62,464 bases of DNA from Pelomyxa schiedti (taxonomy: Eukaryota > Evosea > Pelobiontida > Pelomyxidae): NCBI GenBank assembly GCA_020536535.1, contig JAHLWZ010000127.1:1-62464 (forward strand). Direction: 5' to 3'. The translations under genes and the position numbers were made by a program. Positions 1 through 10,329 of the stretch are shown in pieces. The notes below the pieces were generated by a model that made no database searches, was not told where the DNA came from, and saw nothing but the letters and a program-made list of their open reading frames with translations. Position 1 is the first letter of the stretch; every line of letters starts with the position of its first letter.

Positions 1-2364
1 CTTCAAGTAGTAGTATCTCACAGTGGTGTGCAATGAAACTATTCTACTATTCTCCCAATAATCGAATGTAGTAAATCAGGTTATAAAGAGGTAAAAGACC
101 AATACCGCAAGCCCAAGAGATAAACAGGAATGAAGACAGCAATTTCTCGCACAGTCGTACGGTGTGATAGTATTCCCAACAATACTCTAAACAATGATAG
201 AACAATGAGGAAAGAGATACTGTACTAGACGCAATCAAGTATGCAAGACTGTGTAATGAAAATACATGCGAGTGTTTTGTAAACGCTGTAAGTATTTAAC
301 CTAAGGAAAAACAAAGAAACCCACCAACTCGTGAAGAAAAAAACTCACGAAAACGAAACCCGAAAACGCTACGCACCCACGTGACACCCACATAAAACAA
401 TTGATAGGAGGGAATTAACCTGGGCTTGATGGTGTTGTTGATGGTGACGTTGCTCGAGTGGATTTGCTTTGTTTAGTATGTTTTTTGCTCTTATTTGCGC
501 TTTAAATGTTTTTCCCGAAGAAAAATTTCGAAATTTTTGCAACTGGGCCAGTAGCACAAAGGGGAAAAAAAAATGAAAAAGTACAAACAGGTACACTCAG
601 GGGTAGGTTCTCAGGGAGAACGGTCGAGTGTCCAATACGGGGCAGTGAAAGGGTAGTCACTCTCGGTGGTGGTTTTGCAGGAAAAATGGAGGCTGTTGTG
701 GTACGCTCTAGGGATGTTGGTCAACGGAATCGGGTCGAACAATAATTATAGGTTCTCTGGGTACCTCTCATTCCTTGTCGAAGTAGATGACAGGAGAGCA
801 TGTTTTGTTCCATTTTTCCTTCAAACAAGTCTGGGGTTGTAGTCACTAAGATGGATTCCTCTATGCCTGTGATGATTGTGGAAGTAATGACTGTTAGGCA
901 CACAGGAAACGCCAATGGGAGAAGGATCCTCCCTCATCACCTGTGTCTCACCCAACAGACACTCTGAGGATGCCCATATGTTGAGGAGCCCCTGTGATGT
1001 CACACTCCCGGGATGAACAACTGACACGTGACAGCACTGCTTACAGCTTCTACCTGCTTCCTTGAATCAAAACCTGTCATGTGAGGGTAGGATTCTTCTT
1101 GTTGTCTCGCCATTTCACAAACCTTGTGAAAAAAAAAAAAGAACGCCATTGTAGAATTCTTCATGAGTAGCACTTTTTTCTCAAAAAAGAGGGTATCCTG
1201 TGGTCCACCTTCTTCACCTGTGTCAATACTGCAACGGGGAAGTCCATAGGACCACAAATCGTCCCATATCGAACCATGAACCTATGAATATCGGCAAATG
1301 TTCATTGATTCCGATATAAGACGTGTGTAAAGGAAACCTATTGAGTGTACATGCTTAGACTGTCCCCAGAGGGGATGCTTAAGAGTCTCCCAGGAAGATA
1401 AAGCCAGATACTGTGGGTAAATACACAGGGAGGAGCATTACACTTCAAGAAGATTCATGTAATTCTTGCTCACGACAAGAACATGGCCATTCTATCCAAT
1501 TTGCAGGTAATTGTTGCTGTTGAATTGTATCCTTGTGGGAGTGAATTGAATTACTTCAATTGTGTCACTTTTTCTGCTACTAGCAGCCTTGCTAATTGTT
1601 TGCATTACTCGTTTGATGATGACTTCCATCTCAGTAGCCATATCCTTGAAAGTGCCTCTGATAAATACCCTCAGGCAGCAGTTCCCAACGAAGGAGTGTC
1701 TGTATGAGCACTCCTTCCTTTCCACTGAGTCGTTCAGCACGCGAGCGGGACTGTAGGAGTGGAATATTCACGAATTGGGCCTTTCACTGGTGGTTGATAA
1801 TTAGTGACGTTTCGACAAGCCGCTGTACCGAGTACCAACTTAGTTCGTAGCTTAACTTTCTTGTTCCTACACTAAGGTCACAAAATATTCCTTTCGAAGA
1901 ATTCCTTTCAACATAACCGAACGAAACTGGGCGTGTTGAGGCACTATCGTAATTCTCGTGCGTGTGTCGGCCGCCCGTCGTCTTATCGACTGCCGTGGCG
2001 TCAATTCTCGCGGGACTGTTTTTCTGCGGCTCTCGACGTATGAGAACCAGCGGTGAGGTAGCCTACTTTCTCGTGTAGACACAAGTTCAATTATGGGAGA
2101 CCCAAACTGAAACCACTCGCTCAGCCCTTGGCCCTATTGGGCTCTACGTTTGGTCACACCCTCCGTCATCATCAAATGAGGCCACGGCTCTGGAGCCATG
2201 CGGACTGGGCCACGATTTGCACTAATGGGATTACGTCGCCCTCTGTCTCCAGGTGCCAGTGTGTCAGTGTGGAAATCTCCAGCCTTAAACTAAAACCCCG
2301 GCACACTTGCCAATCAAGATCCAGATGGATGCCAAATCACAAATAAAACAAAACCCAAGACAAG
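1..2364. other. Unassigned region, no gene supported
   Basis: Only short open frames occur here on either strand and none shows a motif I recognise. On the minus strand between about 600 and 1750 several short frames are bounded by plausible splice signals, for example frames at 1492-1740 and 1000-1257. They could be exons of an unrecognised gene, but I could not join them into a convincing protein. A T/A homopolymer at about 1128-1140 resembles the intron tracts seen elsewhere in the window. I see no RNA gene or repeat. Confidence 0.4.
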
Positions 2365-2968
2365 ATGATGATGCCATACTCGTGGGTATATGTGGACGGA
2401 CTAGTGGACGGCACGACAAAGGAAACGATAGAGAATGCCATGACAGCGGTGAAAGAACGCCTGCAGTCTGAACACAACGTCTCACTTGGGTATCGGGCCG
2501 TTTTTTTTTTCCCTCCCACCTTGGTTTCAGTAATAAACCTAACACCACCACAGCCCTTATCTGATAAAAGACGTCATAAAGCCCCGAAGACGACGAACCG
2601 CTCATAAACACGTCTGGGTTGGATTCGTGAGAAACTCGGACGCCCAGTGTTTGATTACCCTCGGGACCCTTCCTTACCATGTACTGGACAATACAACAAA
2701 TCCGCCGTGCCAGAATGAGCTATTAGCCAATGTCATTGAGAAGGACAGCCCACCAGCCGACATGTTCGTGGTTCATGCCTCAGAGCCTCCCAGCGATGCG
2801 CTGTCGCCCTCTCCCTCGCCAATTGCTGCTATGCATGAGCCCATAACAACACCAGTTCTCCCCGTTCCTGGGACCATGACTGGGGCAACTGCAACAACAA
2901 CAAGCAGCAGCACCACTAGTTGCACTTCCTACACAGTAGACGAGAATGGCGTTATTACCATTGACTGA
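2365..2968 (+). CDS. Unknown small protein, two exons
   Basis: Exon 1 is 2365-2489 and exon 2 is 2554-2968. They are separated by a 64-nt intron (2490-2553) that starts GTATCG, holds a T10 tract and ends CAG. Splicing in phase 2 gives an uninterrupted protein of about 180 residues. The first 95 residues look folded (WVYVDGLVDG, then YLIKDVIKPRRRR and HVWVGFVRNSDAQ), somewhat like an alpha/beta RNA-binding fold, but no family is clear. The last 50 residues are Pro/Ser/Thr-rich low complexity and end DENGVITID. The start is the first of three consecutive Met codons. The gene lies 93 bp upstream of the GH5 gene on the same strand. I do not recognise it and assign no function. The reading frame itself is well supported because the intron repairs a frame change. 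Confidence 0.5.
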
Positions 2969-3061
2969 TTCTCGTTGCACAACTGAAAACAACACCCGGG
3001 TTTTTTTGAGTTCGCCTTTCCGCACGCCAGTGTTCAATCGCGAGATGGGAATCTTGGAAAG

Positions 3062-4902
3062 ATGTTCAAGAAACCCCGGATGGGCGCACGTGTCCGATCG
3101 GCTTTTACAAGTCAAGAACAAACGAAAAAAAGAAAGGAAAAAATGGAACGCCTTTCGTCGCTGGTGGGAACAACCAAGGGGAAGATCCTCGTCACAGTAG
3201 TGTCCGTGGCAGCAGTATCCATCTTCCTTGTTCTCGTTGTAGTGGTGCCCGCCGCTGTCGTAACTGCCAACAAAAACGACGGCGACGGCAGCAACACCAT
3301 CAGATCTGACGACCCTCCAGACGACGGCACTACTACGAGAAAGTTGGGCGTATCTGGCACCGGGCTGGTTTGGCCCACAAATGACGGCGATGGAGACGAT
3401 GCAGTTTTTCTGAGCGGGCTCAATCAAGCATGGCTCGACTACGGTAATGATTTTGGGAACAACCAGCAAATATCGACTTACTGCAGGCAGAAACAGACGC
3501 TGTCAAATCTGTCTGTACGTGATACTCATTATCTTATATGTCTGTTTCATGAAGTACGTTAATTACCAACACAAACTACAGAGAGTGGGTGGGAACTCTC
3601 TTAGATACTGGCTCTTTGTGGAGGGATATTACATTCCAGAGTTCGACTCGAATGGCTATGTAACTGGAACAGATTCGGCTGATTCCCTCATTTCCGGCAA
3701 GTTCCACAGAACAGACTTTGTGTCCTTCCTAAAATTTCACAGATTTGAGGAGGTATATATGGGCTGCTCAGGAACAGGGCATAGTTATCAACTTTTGTTT
3801 GTGGAATGGTGCAGTTCTGAGCAACCAGAAGGCTATCAATTTATTTTGGGATACTGACAAGTACTGTCACGGCAGGGTGGGAGGGGTCAATAAACGACAA
3901 CATCTTAACAACCCAGGCTTCAATCATTCATCGATAATGCTCTGATTCCCATTGTTACTGCCCTCTCGAATGAAACCGCGATAATGGCCTGGGAGATAAT
4001 TAATGAGCCTGAGGGATCAGTTCAAATTGGATCTGATTCCGAAGCCTGTTTTGATACTACCCCGTTATCGGTATTTTCCTTTCATCACTTCTTAAAAGAG
4101 ATCATGCTCTTATAAATGTCAGGGTAGTGGTGCTGGGTGGACAGGAGTGAATCTGCCAATGAGGAACATACTTCAGTTCATCAGCATGCAAGCATCTGCC
4201 ATTCACACTGCAGACCCAAAGGCCCTGGTTACTGTAGGTTTGTGCCTTACAGTTCTTTTTTTTTTTTCTCACCGAGTTTACCAGGCACGTGGTCAGAAAA
4301 GTCTGCAACAGATAACTGGGGATACCGAAACTACTACAAGGATGAGTGCTTGAATAGATTTGGACTGTCTGACTCCACTATCGACTTCTATCAAATCCAT
4401 ACTTATGACTGGGGCGGGCAATGGAACGCACATTCACCATTTGTTCACAACAAGGAAGACTTCGCAGTACGAGCTTGGTGCTAATACTTTTGTCTAATAT
4501 CTTCACAGCTTGATAAACCACTCGTAATCGGAGAATTTGACGAGGAGAATGGTGTGTACCCGAAACCTTTCATTTGAGTCTCACGCGTACTCAGGCGGGG
4601 GAATGACAATTGAATCCTTGTATGACTATGCCTTACAACACGGATACGATGGGGCCTGGGCCTGGACAGCAGAAGAACCACAAAACTTTGATGGCGTTGG
4701 CGCACTGGCGGGAGAGCCAACAGTGGATGCCATCAGCATGCAGCCCATCACAGTGCAAGAAGACTGCAGCCAGACTTGCAGTGATGTTCCGCCTTCCACA
4801 GACTACACATGTGCACAACAAGCCTCTTGGGAGAAATGTGACGAATCGTGGATGCAGGGTTACTGTTGTTTTTCATGTGAAGCTTGCCAAGGTTGCACCT
4901 AA
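3062..4902 (+). CDS. GH5 endo-beta-1,4-mannanase (GH5_10-like), membrane-anchored
   Basis: Eight exons (3062-3514, 3582-3696, 3743-3860, 3917-4070, 4123-4237, 4285-4466, 4509-4551, 4595-4902) give a protein of 495 residues. Introns are 42-67 nt; intron 2 is GC-AG. A Lys-rich N-terminus is followed by one hydrophobic segment at about residues 40-66, so it is probably a type II membrane or uncleaved secretory protein. The catalytic domain shows LNQAWLDYGNDFGNNQ, GGNSLRYWLFVEG, the acid/base motif AWEIINEPEG and the nucleophile motif LVIGEFDEENG. These are the signatures of GH5 mannanases best known from molluscs and annelids. The enzyme should cleave mannan outside the cell. The C-terminus is a compact Cys-rich module (CSDVPPSTDYTCAQQ, then WEKCDESWMQGYCC), a type found on algal and protist wall-degrading enzymes. 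A later in-frame Met (MERLSS) is an alternative start. The gene converges on the VWA7-like gene 84 bp away. Confidence 0.88.
3697..3742 (+). other. GC-AG intron in the GH5 gene
   Basis: This 46-nt intron begins GCAAGT and ends TTTCACAG. Removing it joins the motif DSLIS to DLRRYIWAAQEQG in one frame. No GT donor nearby restores the frame. The donor matches the usual GC-AG consensus, in which the rest of the site is strong. Confidence 0.75.
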
Positions 4903-4986
4903 CACCCAGCAACTTTTACTCCCAAAAAATGAGAAACAAAAAATGGGTAAAAATAAGGCTTCTTTTGTTACAAAATGACTTCCGGG

Positions 4987-7499
4987 TTAAACAATCTGTA
5001 GCTGGACTGCTACATAGTTGCTGTAGCCTTGGTCAGACTCTGCAACCAAAATGAGGTTGGCCACTGTTCCTTGTGGTGATTCATGGGTGCTAACACTTAA
5101 GTCAAACTCCACAACTTTGCCAGGGCACGTCAACTGACATGGAGTAACGAGCTCCGCGGTTATTGTGGGCTCAGTGATTGTGGCTGTAAGGCACACGGTG
5201 CCGCAATTTGCACTATCCGAGACTGATACAAATGAGGGAATGATCTTTGCAGACTTTGTTGGTGCAAGAACGTAGTAGGAGCCATAGACGGCTATGTTCA
5301 TCATCTGTGGGAATCCTGCCCATATGAAGACCCGGGAGAAGGGCGCGGAATCCACTTCTCCATAGACATCGAACACGAAGGGTTCGGCTGGGAAGGTGGC
5401 ATTCACCTATGTTGGTTGTTAGCGATTGGTTACGGAAATGTGTAGAGCCCACATAGTATTCAGTGCCATCTGATGTCAGCGGGAGCTCCATACGCGAATC
5501 GTCCTGGAATTGGAGAGAGCACAGCAAAGAATCCAAAATACTTGTCTGCGCAGAGTGGAGTCTCATGATGGCATAGTACTGGCTATAGCCATACAGAGGC
5601 TCACCATTAATTACAGCATAGCCAGGATGGGCTGGTGATAAATTGTCCAGGGCAAACTCGAAGAAAACCCCAAGACTTGATATTCCTTCTGCTATCAGGG
5701 ACACAGGGCAATCTGAGTTAAGTGCTATTTTCCACTGCCCAGGGTCTGGGTTTGATAGCTGTACCAATGTCCACCCATCGCTCACGTGGTATGTGCCAGC
5801 CGGATTTCCCCGTGGGTCGTATACAGTAATGGATTGGTTAGCTGATGCGCACTCACTTAAAGGAGTAACAGTAACGCTGGCTTCAGTGAGAGTAGGATCG
5901 ACAGTAAACGTATAATTGTGCGAACCAACGGATAAGTTAGGCTCATATAAAAGCATGCAAGTGTTTGCTGAAGTTGCAGAACTCATTACAATTTCCTTGA
6001 ACATAGAAACTGTCACTGCTCGAGAACAAAGGCTTGTGCCACCACTGGCAGTGGAGAGCTTCGACCAAATGCCGTTAGATGCGCCAGGAGCAAAAATGAA
6101 TAGTCGTTGCAGCTTCGAAGTGGTGGAGTACATGAGAGGCTTCAGTAGTTCGGCGTCTGTAGGCTCCGAATCAGTGAACAAGAACAGAGATGAACTTCGT
6201 GGTGCCCTTGACGATGCTGCAAAGAGGGCAGCAACAGAGGCCTTTGAGGGCTCCTCAGAGGTTGTAATCCTTGAAAGTTCTTCCAGGAAAATTGAAACTG
6301 ACGGCGTCCTGTAGAATGTAAGACATATAGTTGGAGTGTGAAGAAAATCGCACGAGAGTTGAAGCTTCACTGAGTCACTAAAAGTTATTAGAACAAAAAG
6401 ACTGAATCGTCTCTCCTGTGCTAAAACTTGTATCTCGTGTTTGACTGTTTGATTGTTTAGTGGAACAAAATCGTAAATTATTCAGTACTTGTTTCAATCA
6501 TCTCCGCCATGTGTTTAGAAGTGTCAATAGCAACAGCAAGCGTAGTTTCTACCCCCAGTAATGCGCCAAAAGCTTCGTCGCCAACTTCTGACCGAATTTC
6601 TTCTAGAAATTTCACTGAGGCATCTGCTGCAATGTCTGCTGCGAGAAGGTGCAGAGTAAGGTGAGGTGAAAAACTATCCCAGAGCGAATCTTTGTTTATT
6701 CCGCCCTGGTAATGCGCAATACAATAAATTAGTCGTAGTGGAAAGAAGTACAGAAACTTGCCTTGGGTACGATATCGGCACTTTTATCGGTGGATCCCCC
6801 ATGACTGCATTTCACACCTTCAGTCTTTACTTTGTCCTCTCCAGAATAATATCCGGTTGTAACGTGATCTGTCACCAAATTTCCCTCACAACCAGATGCA
6901 TCAGCACAGTCACTGTTTTAATGGAATAAGAATTCCCGAAAGAACGAACTAAAATAAAGAGACACGAACCTGCAAGTGATTTCATCTGCAGCGGCGCCCA
7001 AGTCGCCCAAATCGCAGCCATCAACACCCAGGCAGTCACACGGCGTAGAGTGATCTAGCTCCACCCAGTTTGAATGAGCATAAAAGTCCTGCAGTGTGTG
7101 CAAGGCAGCACCCACCGGCACACGCGCATCGCTGCCGGCAAGAAGATCACAAATGGCAGCGTGCTTGTATGACAGAATGAGGTGCTGTGCTTCATCTAAC
7201 GCCTCTCCGTCCACATGCAGACGCGCTGTTGTCTGATCACCGTCAACCTCGGTGTTTGCATCACAAATCTCACCCAGGGCATCCTTTTGCGAGCGTCCTA
7301 GGTTGGAAATACCGAAGTAAGACTCCAGAACTTGCAGGATAGCCGTCTCAGTAATAGCGTAGTGGGTCTCTGACCCCGACGTGTATTGCCAGTTTGGCCA
7401 AAATGCGGCCGCCCTGTGCATGCATACGCAGATGCATAACAATGTTACTAGACCAAGCGAAGATCCAGCTGTACTCAACAGTGAGCCACACCGCACCAT
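4987..7499 (-). CDS. VWA7-like secreted protein with von Willebrand A domain
   Basis: Exons read from high to low coordinates: 7499-6970, 6912-6762, 6705-6489, 6420-5434 (probably with a further 45-nt in-frame intron near its start) and 5387-4987. The N-terminus has a hydrophobic signal segment (LGLVTLLCICVCM). It continues into the Het-C-like N-terminal region typical of VWA7 proteins: HYAITETAIL, then LHTLQDFYAHSNWVEL, then GYYSG and KCSHGG. The VWA domain follows, with LAVAIDTSKHM at the metal site (D-x-S kept, the usual final Ser replaced by His), RFSLFVLITFSDSV and SSLFLFTDSEPTDAELL. Beta-rich repeats with two Cys pairs make up the rest. The role is probably extracellular adhesion or matrix; the family has no settled biochemical function. 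It is compact for a VWA7 protein. The start is the first Met, just before the signal segment. Confidence 0.75.
6706..6761 (-). other. GC-AG intron in the VWA7-like gene
   Basis: This 56-nt intron begins GCAAGT on the minus strand and ends TTACCAG. Splicing joins SADIVPK to GGINKDSLWDSF, which is the expected run of this family after KCSHGG. It is the second GC-AG intron with an identical GCAAGT donor in this window. Confidence 0.7.
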
Positions 7500-7756
7500 T
7501 GATAGTCGATTTAATTTAAATAAAAGAAATGATTGACACCTTAACTATTTCAAACGGCCGTTTGTGCTGCCCGTTTGCGGTTGGCAACTTTTTTTTTGTT
7601 CGACTAGCACGAAACGAGATCTTTGGCATTGTGCGTTTTTTTTGTTGTTTCTTGCCGCGATACGAGAAAAACTCTTTCAGGAAAAGAAAAGTCTTCTGAA
7701 CGTGGGGAATTAGTGGGGTTCCATTATTGGTTGTTCAACAAAGGGATGGCCACCCC

Positions 7757-10179
7757 TCACTCTTTCTCTGACTCTGGGAACTTGGCAACAAATGGTCCTG
7801 AGGGCTGGTGGTAAGTGCTAATTTTTTTTTTGGTTGTAAAAGTGGCCTGTTTCAAACCTTCTGGATAGAACTCGGCATTTATCATTTTGCCAGCAAACCA
7901 CCTGTGGTTAAGTGCGGATATGGCTTTGTGTGCCGCGGATATCTCTGCGAACCTCACATAGACATGCCCTTGTGATTGTTTATCGACGTGAATGTACCGC
8001 ACTGTTCCACATTTGCCGCACTCTTCCATAACATCCTCCCGTATTTCCTGGTCAAAATCAGGCGCGTCTTCCCTGTGTTGACGGGGTCAGGGTACATCAA
8101 AAATCAAAAAAAGGCTCAAGAAATACCTTGCTGGGTCAAACATGTTCTTCAACAAAATGCAGGGAGAGGGAGTTGTAGCAGCAAGTCCAGCGGTTGCTGT
8201 AACAGTTGGACCAATTGGGAGGTTCGCGGGGATTGTGGGAGGAACACCTGGAAGTCCACCCGAAAACTGTATTTTTGATATCAGTGAGTGTGGTCAGATA
8301 AGGAATTGTTCAAAGATGTTTACAGGAGTTGGAATTTGAAGGCCATCAGGTTCTCCTCTCTGGAGTTTCAGCATCAAGAGTGCTCTTGATTGTGCATTCA
8401 GTGCAAGACCTCCACCGTCTAGAGATCATAAAGGAGAAGGGGAGTAAAAGGTCGATTTATTGATGTCACACGGGGTTAGTGTGAAGAAATAATCATCTGT
8501 GGTGATTTGTGTGACTTGGTTTTTTGTTTGATTGGTTTTATATAAGCTTATCAAGAAAATTAGTTATAGTCAAGTTTGTGCCCTCCCAGCTTTATTTCTG
8601 TGTTTACTTATTTCTATTGTTGTTCGAGTGTGCAGTGGTATAAAAACGAGTTACCATCATCATCAAGTTCCCCCAGCATGCCCATGGTTTGCCCGGAGCT
8701 CTCATTAACAAGCCCAACTTTGAGGGGTCGTCCAGCCAACTCGAGTCCATTAATATTTTGAAGTGCTTTCTTGGCATCTTCTCCACGTTTGTACCTGAAC
8801 ATAGCAAGAAATTGAGGGAAAAGTATTAAGGTGTGGTTGAGGAAAAAAGGTGTATGAGGTTTGTCCATAGCAATGTGAAACAACGTACTGTACAAAAGCA
8901 AAACCCTTAGATCTGTTGGTCTCGGGGTCAATATGCAAATTGATAAAATCTATCTCACCAAAAGGGGCGAAAATCATCCTCAAGTCTTCCTCAGATATGT
9001 TGTAGTGCAGTGAGCCAACATACAGCCTTGTTGGACCACTGAATGCTGTAGTTGTTGTTGTGGTGGTACTTGGATGTGTTAGCGCAATTGAGAGCTACAT
9101 TTACTCACGTGGCCATTTTATTTTTTTCTGATTGAGTGATTTGGACAATAACTGGTTGACCTTTAAGAGGTTGCCCTGACAAAGATAGTGCTGCAGGAAT
9201 CGAATCCGTTGTATCATATTCTACATATCCGAAGCTTGGAAGTAACATAATTGAGTTGGTAATAGCTAATATCCACCCTGAAATGAAAGCTTACCCTTTG
9301 GACTTTCGTGAGTTCCTATCAGATATTAATTGTAAATCCACGACTTTCCCAGCCTTCTCAAAGAAGGCCCATATCTCCTTCTCAGAAGCTCTTATAGGTA
9401 AGTTACCAGCAAAAACCGTTCTGGCGTCCCTTTCAGCATCACGTAATTCCCTTTCTATGAAGATCTAAGAAAGTTCTCATATTCTGAGGAGAGTACCTCT
9501 TCTTTCAGCTTCAGTTTCTGGTTTCTCCGGGTCCTTTGGCTTGTTTCTATCTCGAAATCTAGCACCATAACTGTCCCTTTCTGGCCCGGACCTATCTCGG
9601 CCCCTCTCCCTGTCCCTATCCCTCTCTCGTTCACGGTCAACCCTCTCCCTTTTGTCGCGATCTTTATCCAGGGTGTCCTTTAAAACTGGAGTGCCTGTAG
9701 CAGCTGCATTATCGGAGGTACTACGGTAAAACCAATCGTTAATGGAAATAAGCAAGGACTCCGAAGTGGGAGGGGACTGTACATTGGTTTCCCAGGAGAG
9801 TGTGAACGTTTGCTTCTTGGAGAGTGTGACTTTGACCTGCTCTTTGATCTTCCACAGAGTGAGAAACAAGACTATAACAACAACAACAACAACAACAAAA
9901 AAAAAAAAAAAAAAAAAAAGCGAACCTGCGGTGATGCCTATGACTCCTCCTATCCCTATCTCTATCCCTATCCCTGTCCCTGTCCCTGTCCCTCCTATCG
10001 CGATCGTGCTCCCTATCTCTGTCCCTTCGGCCTCGCTCGTGGGCGGCCGCCTCCTCGGTCCTGCCTGGCGCCGGGCCCGACGCCGACGTAGCGCTCGTTA
10101 TCGTCGGGGCTTGCGCGGCCGCGGGCTGTTGCGGGTGTTGCAGCGCCGAGTCGAGGAGCTTCTCCACGTCGTCTTCCAT
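7757..10179 (-). CDS. RBM39: RBM39/CAPER-like splicing factor, RS domain plus three RRMs
   Basis: A U2AF-related pre-mRNA splicing factor acting in the nucleus. The N-terminus (MEDDVEKLLDSAL) leads into a long Arg/Asp/Glu/Ser-rich region made of DR repeats and SKRSHSPGK-type RS sequence. RRM1 carries ARTVFAGNLP and SKGFGYVEY. RRM2 carries TRLYVGSLHYNISEEDL and SKGFAFVQY, then DAKKALQNINGLEL. A linker with LLMLKLQRGE and ILLKNMFDPA leads to the C-terminal U2AF-homology RRM (CGTVRYIHVDKQ, HRWFAGKMINAEF), whose RWFAGK motif is diagnostic. The domain order equals human RBM39. There are at least eight exons; one intron is 42 nt (around 9477), and another holds a sense-strand (T)20(TTG)7 tract. The start was chosen because a Met followed by an acidic EDDVE matches the family N-terminus. 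The gene is on the same strand as the myosin gene upstream. Confidence 0.88.
9871..9919. repeat. (AAC)n followed by A21 tract inside an intron
   Basis: Seven AAC-type units run into a pure A tract on the plus strand. On the minus strand, where the RBM39-like gene is read, this is a T tract followed by TTG repeats shortly after a donor GTTCGC, so it lies in an intron. The length is likely polymorphic and prone to sequencing error. Confidence 0.8.
9951..10000 (-). repeat. Hexanucleotide repeat coding for (Asp-Arg)n
   Basis: Imperfect CCCTAT/CCCTGT hexamers on the plus strand translate on the minus strand as a run of alternating Arg and Asp in the N-terminal RS/RD-like region of the RBM39-like protein. 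The repeat stays in frame, as expected for a coding repeat under selection for composition only. Confidence 0.75.
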
Positions 10180-10329
10180 CTGTCCCACAAACCTTGAGGC
10201 GAAAAAAATAATCAAAGATCTACTCGAATCACGAACGACGAAAAAAAAAAGGAGGGGAAAGAAAAATGTGGACAAAAGCAACTGCGGGGCTATGTTTTGG
10301 CTTGTGTTACAGTTATTCCTGCCTGCTCA

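Noticed and set aside
1000-1260. Protein kinase fragment on the minus strand (DLWSYG-like)
   Set aside because: Only one short motif resembles kinase subdomain IX; no catalytic loop, DFG or ATP site can be joined to it.
3440-3600. Apparent frameshift in the GH5 gene after GNDFGNNQ
   Set aside because: A phase-0 intron (3515-3581) keeps the frame and joins to RVGGNSLRYW. An alternative reading with NIDLLQAETDAV would need a frameshift and is a shadow.
4552-4594. Ultra-short 25-nt intron or indel near the GH5 nucleophile
   Set aside because: A 43-nt intron ending TACTCAG restores the frame and gives EENGGGMTIESL, matching the family better.
5388-5433. Broken frame in the VWA7-like gene
   Set aside because: A normal 46-nt GT-AG intron explains the change and joins STHF to PEPFVFDVYG.
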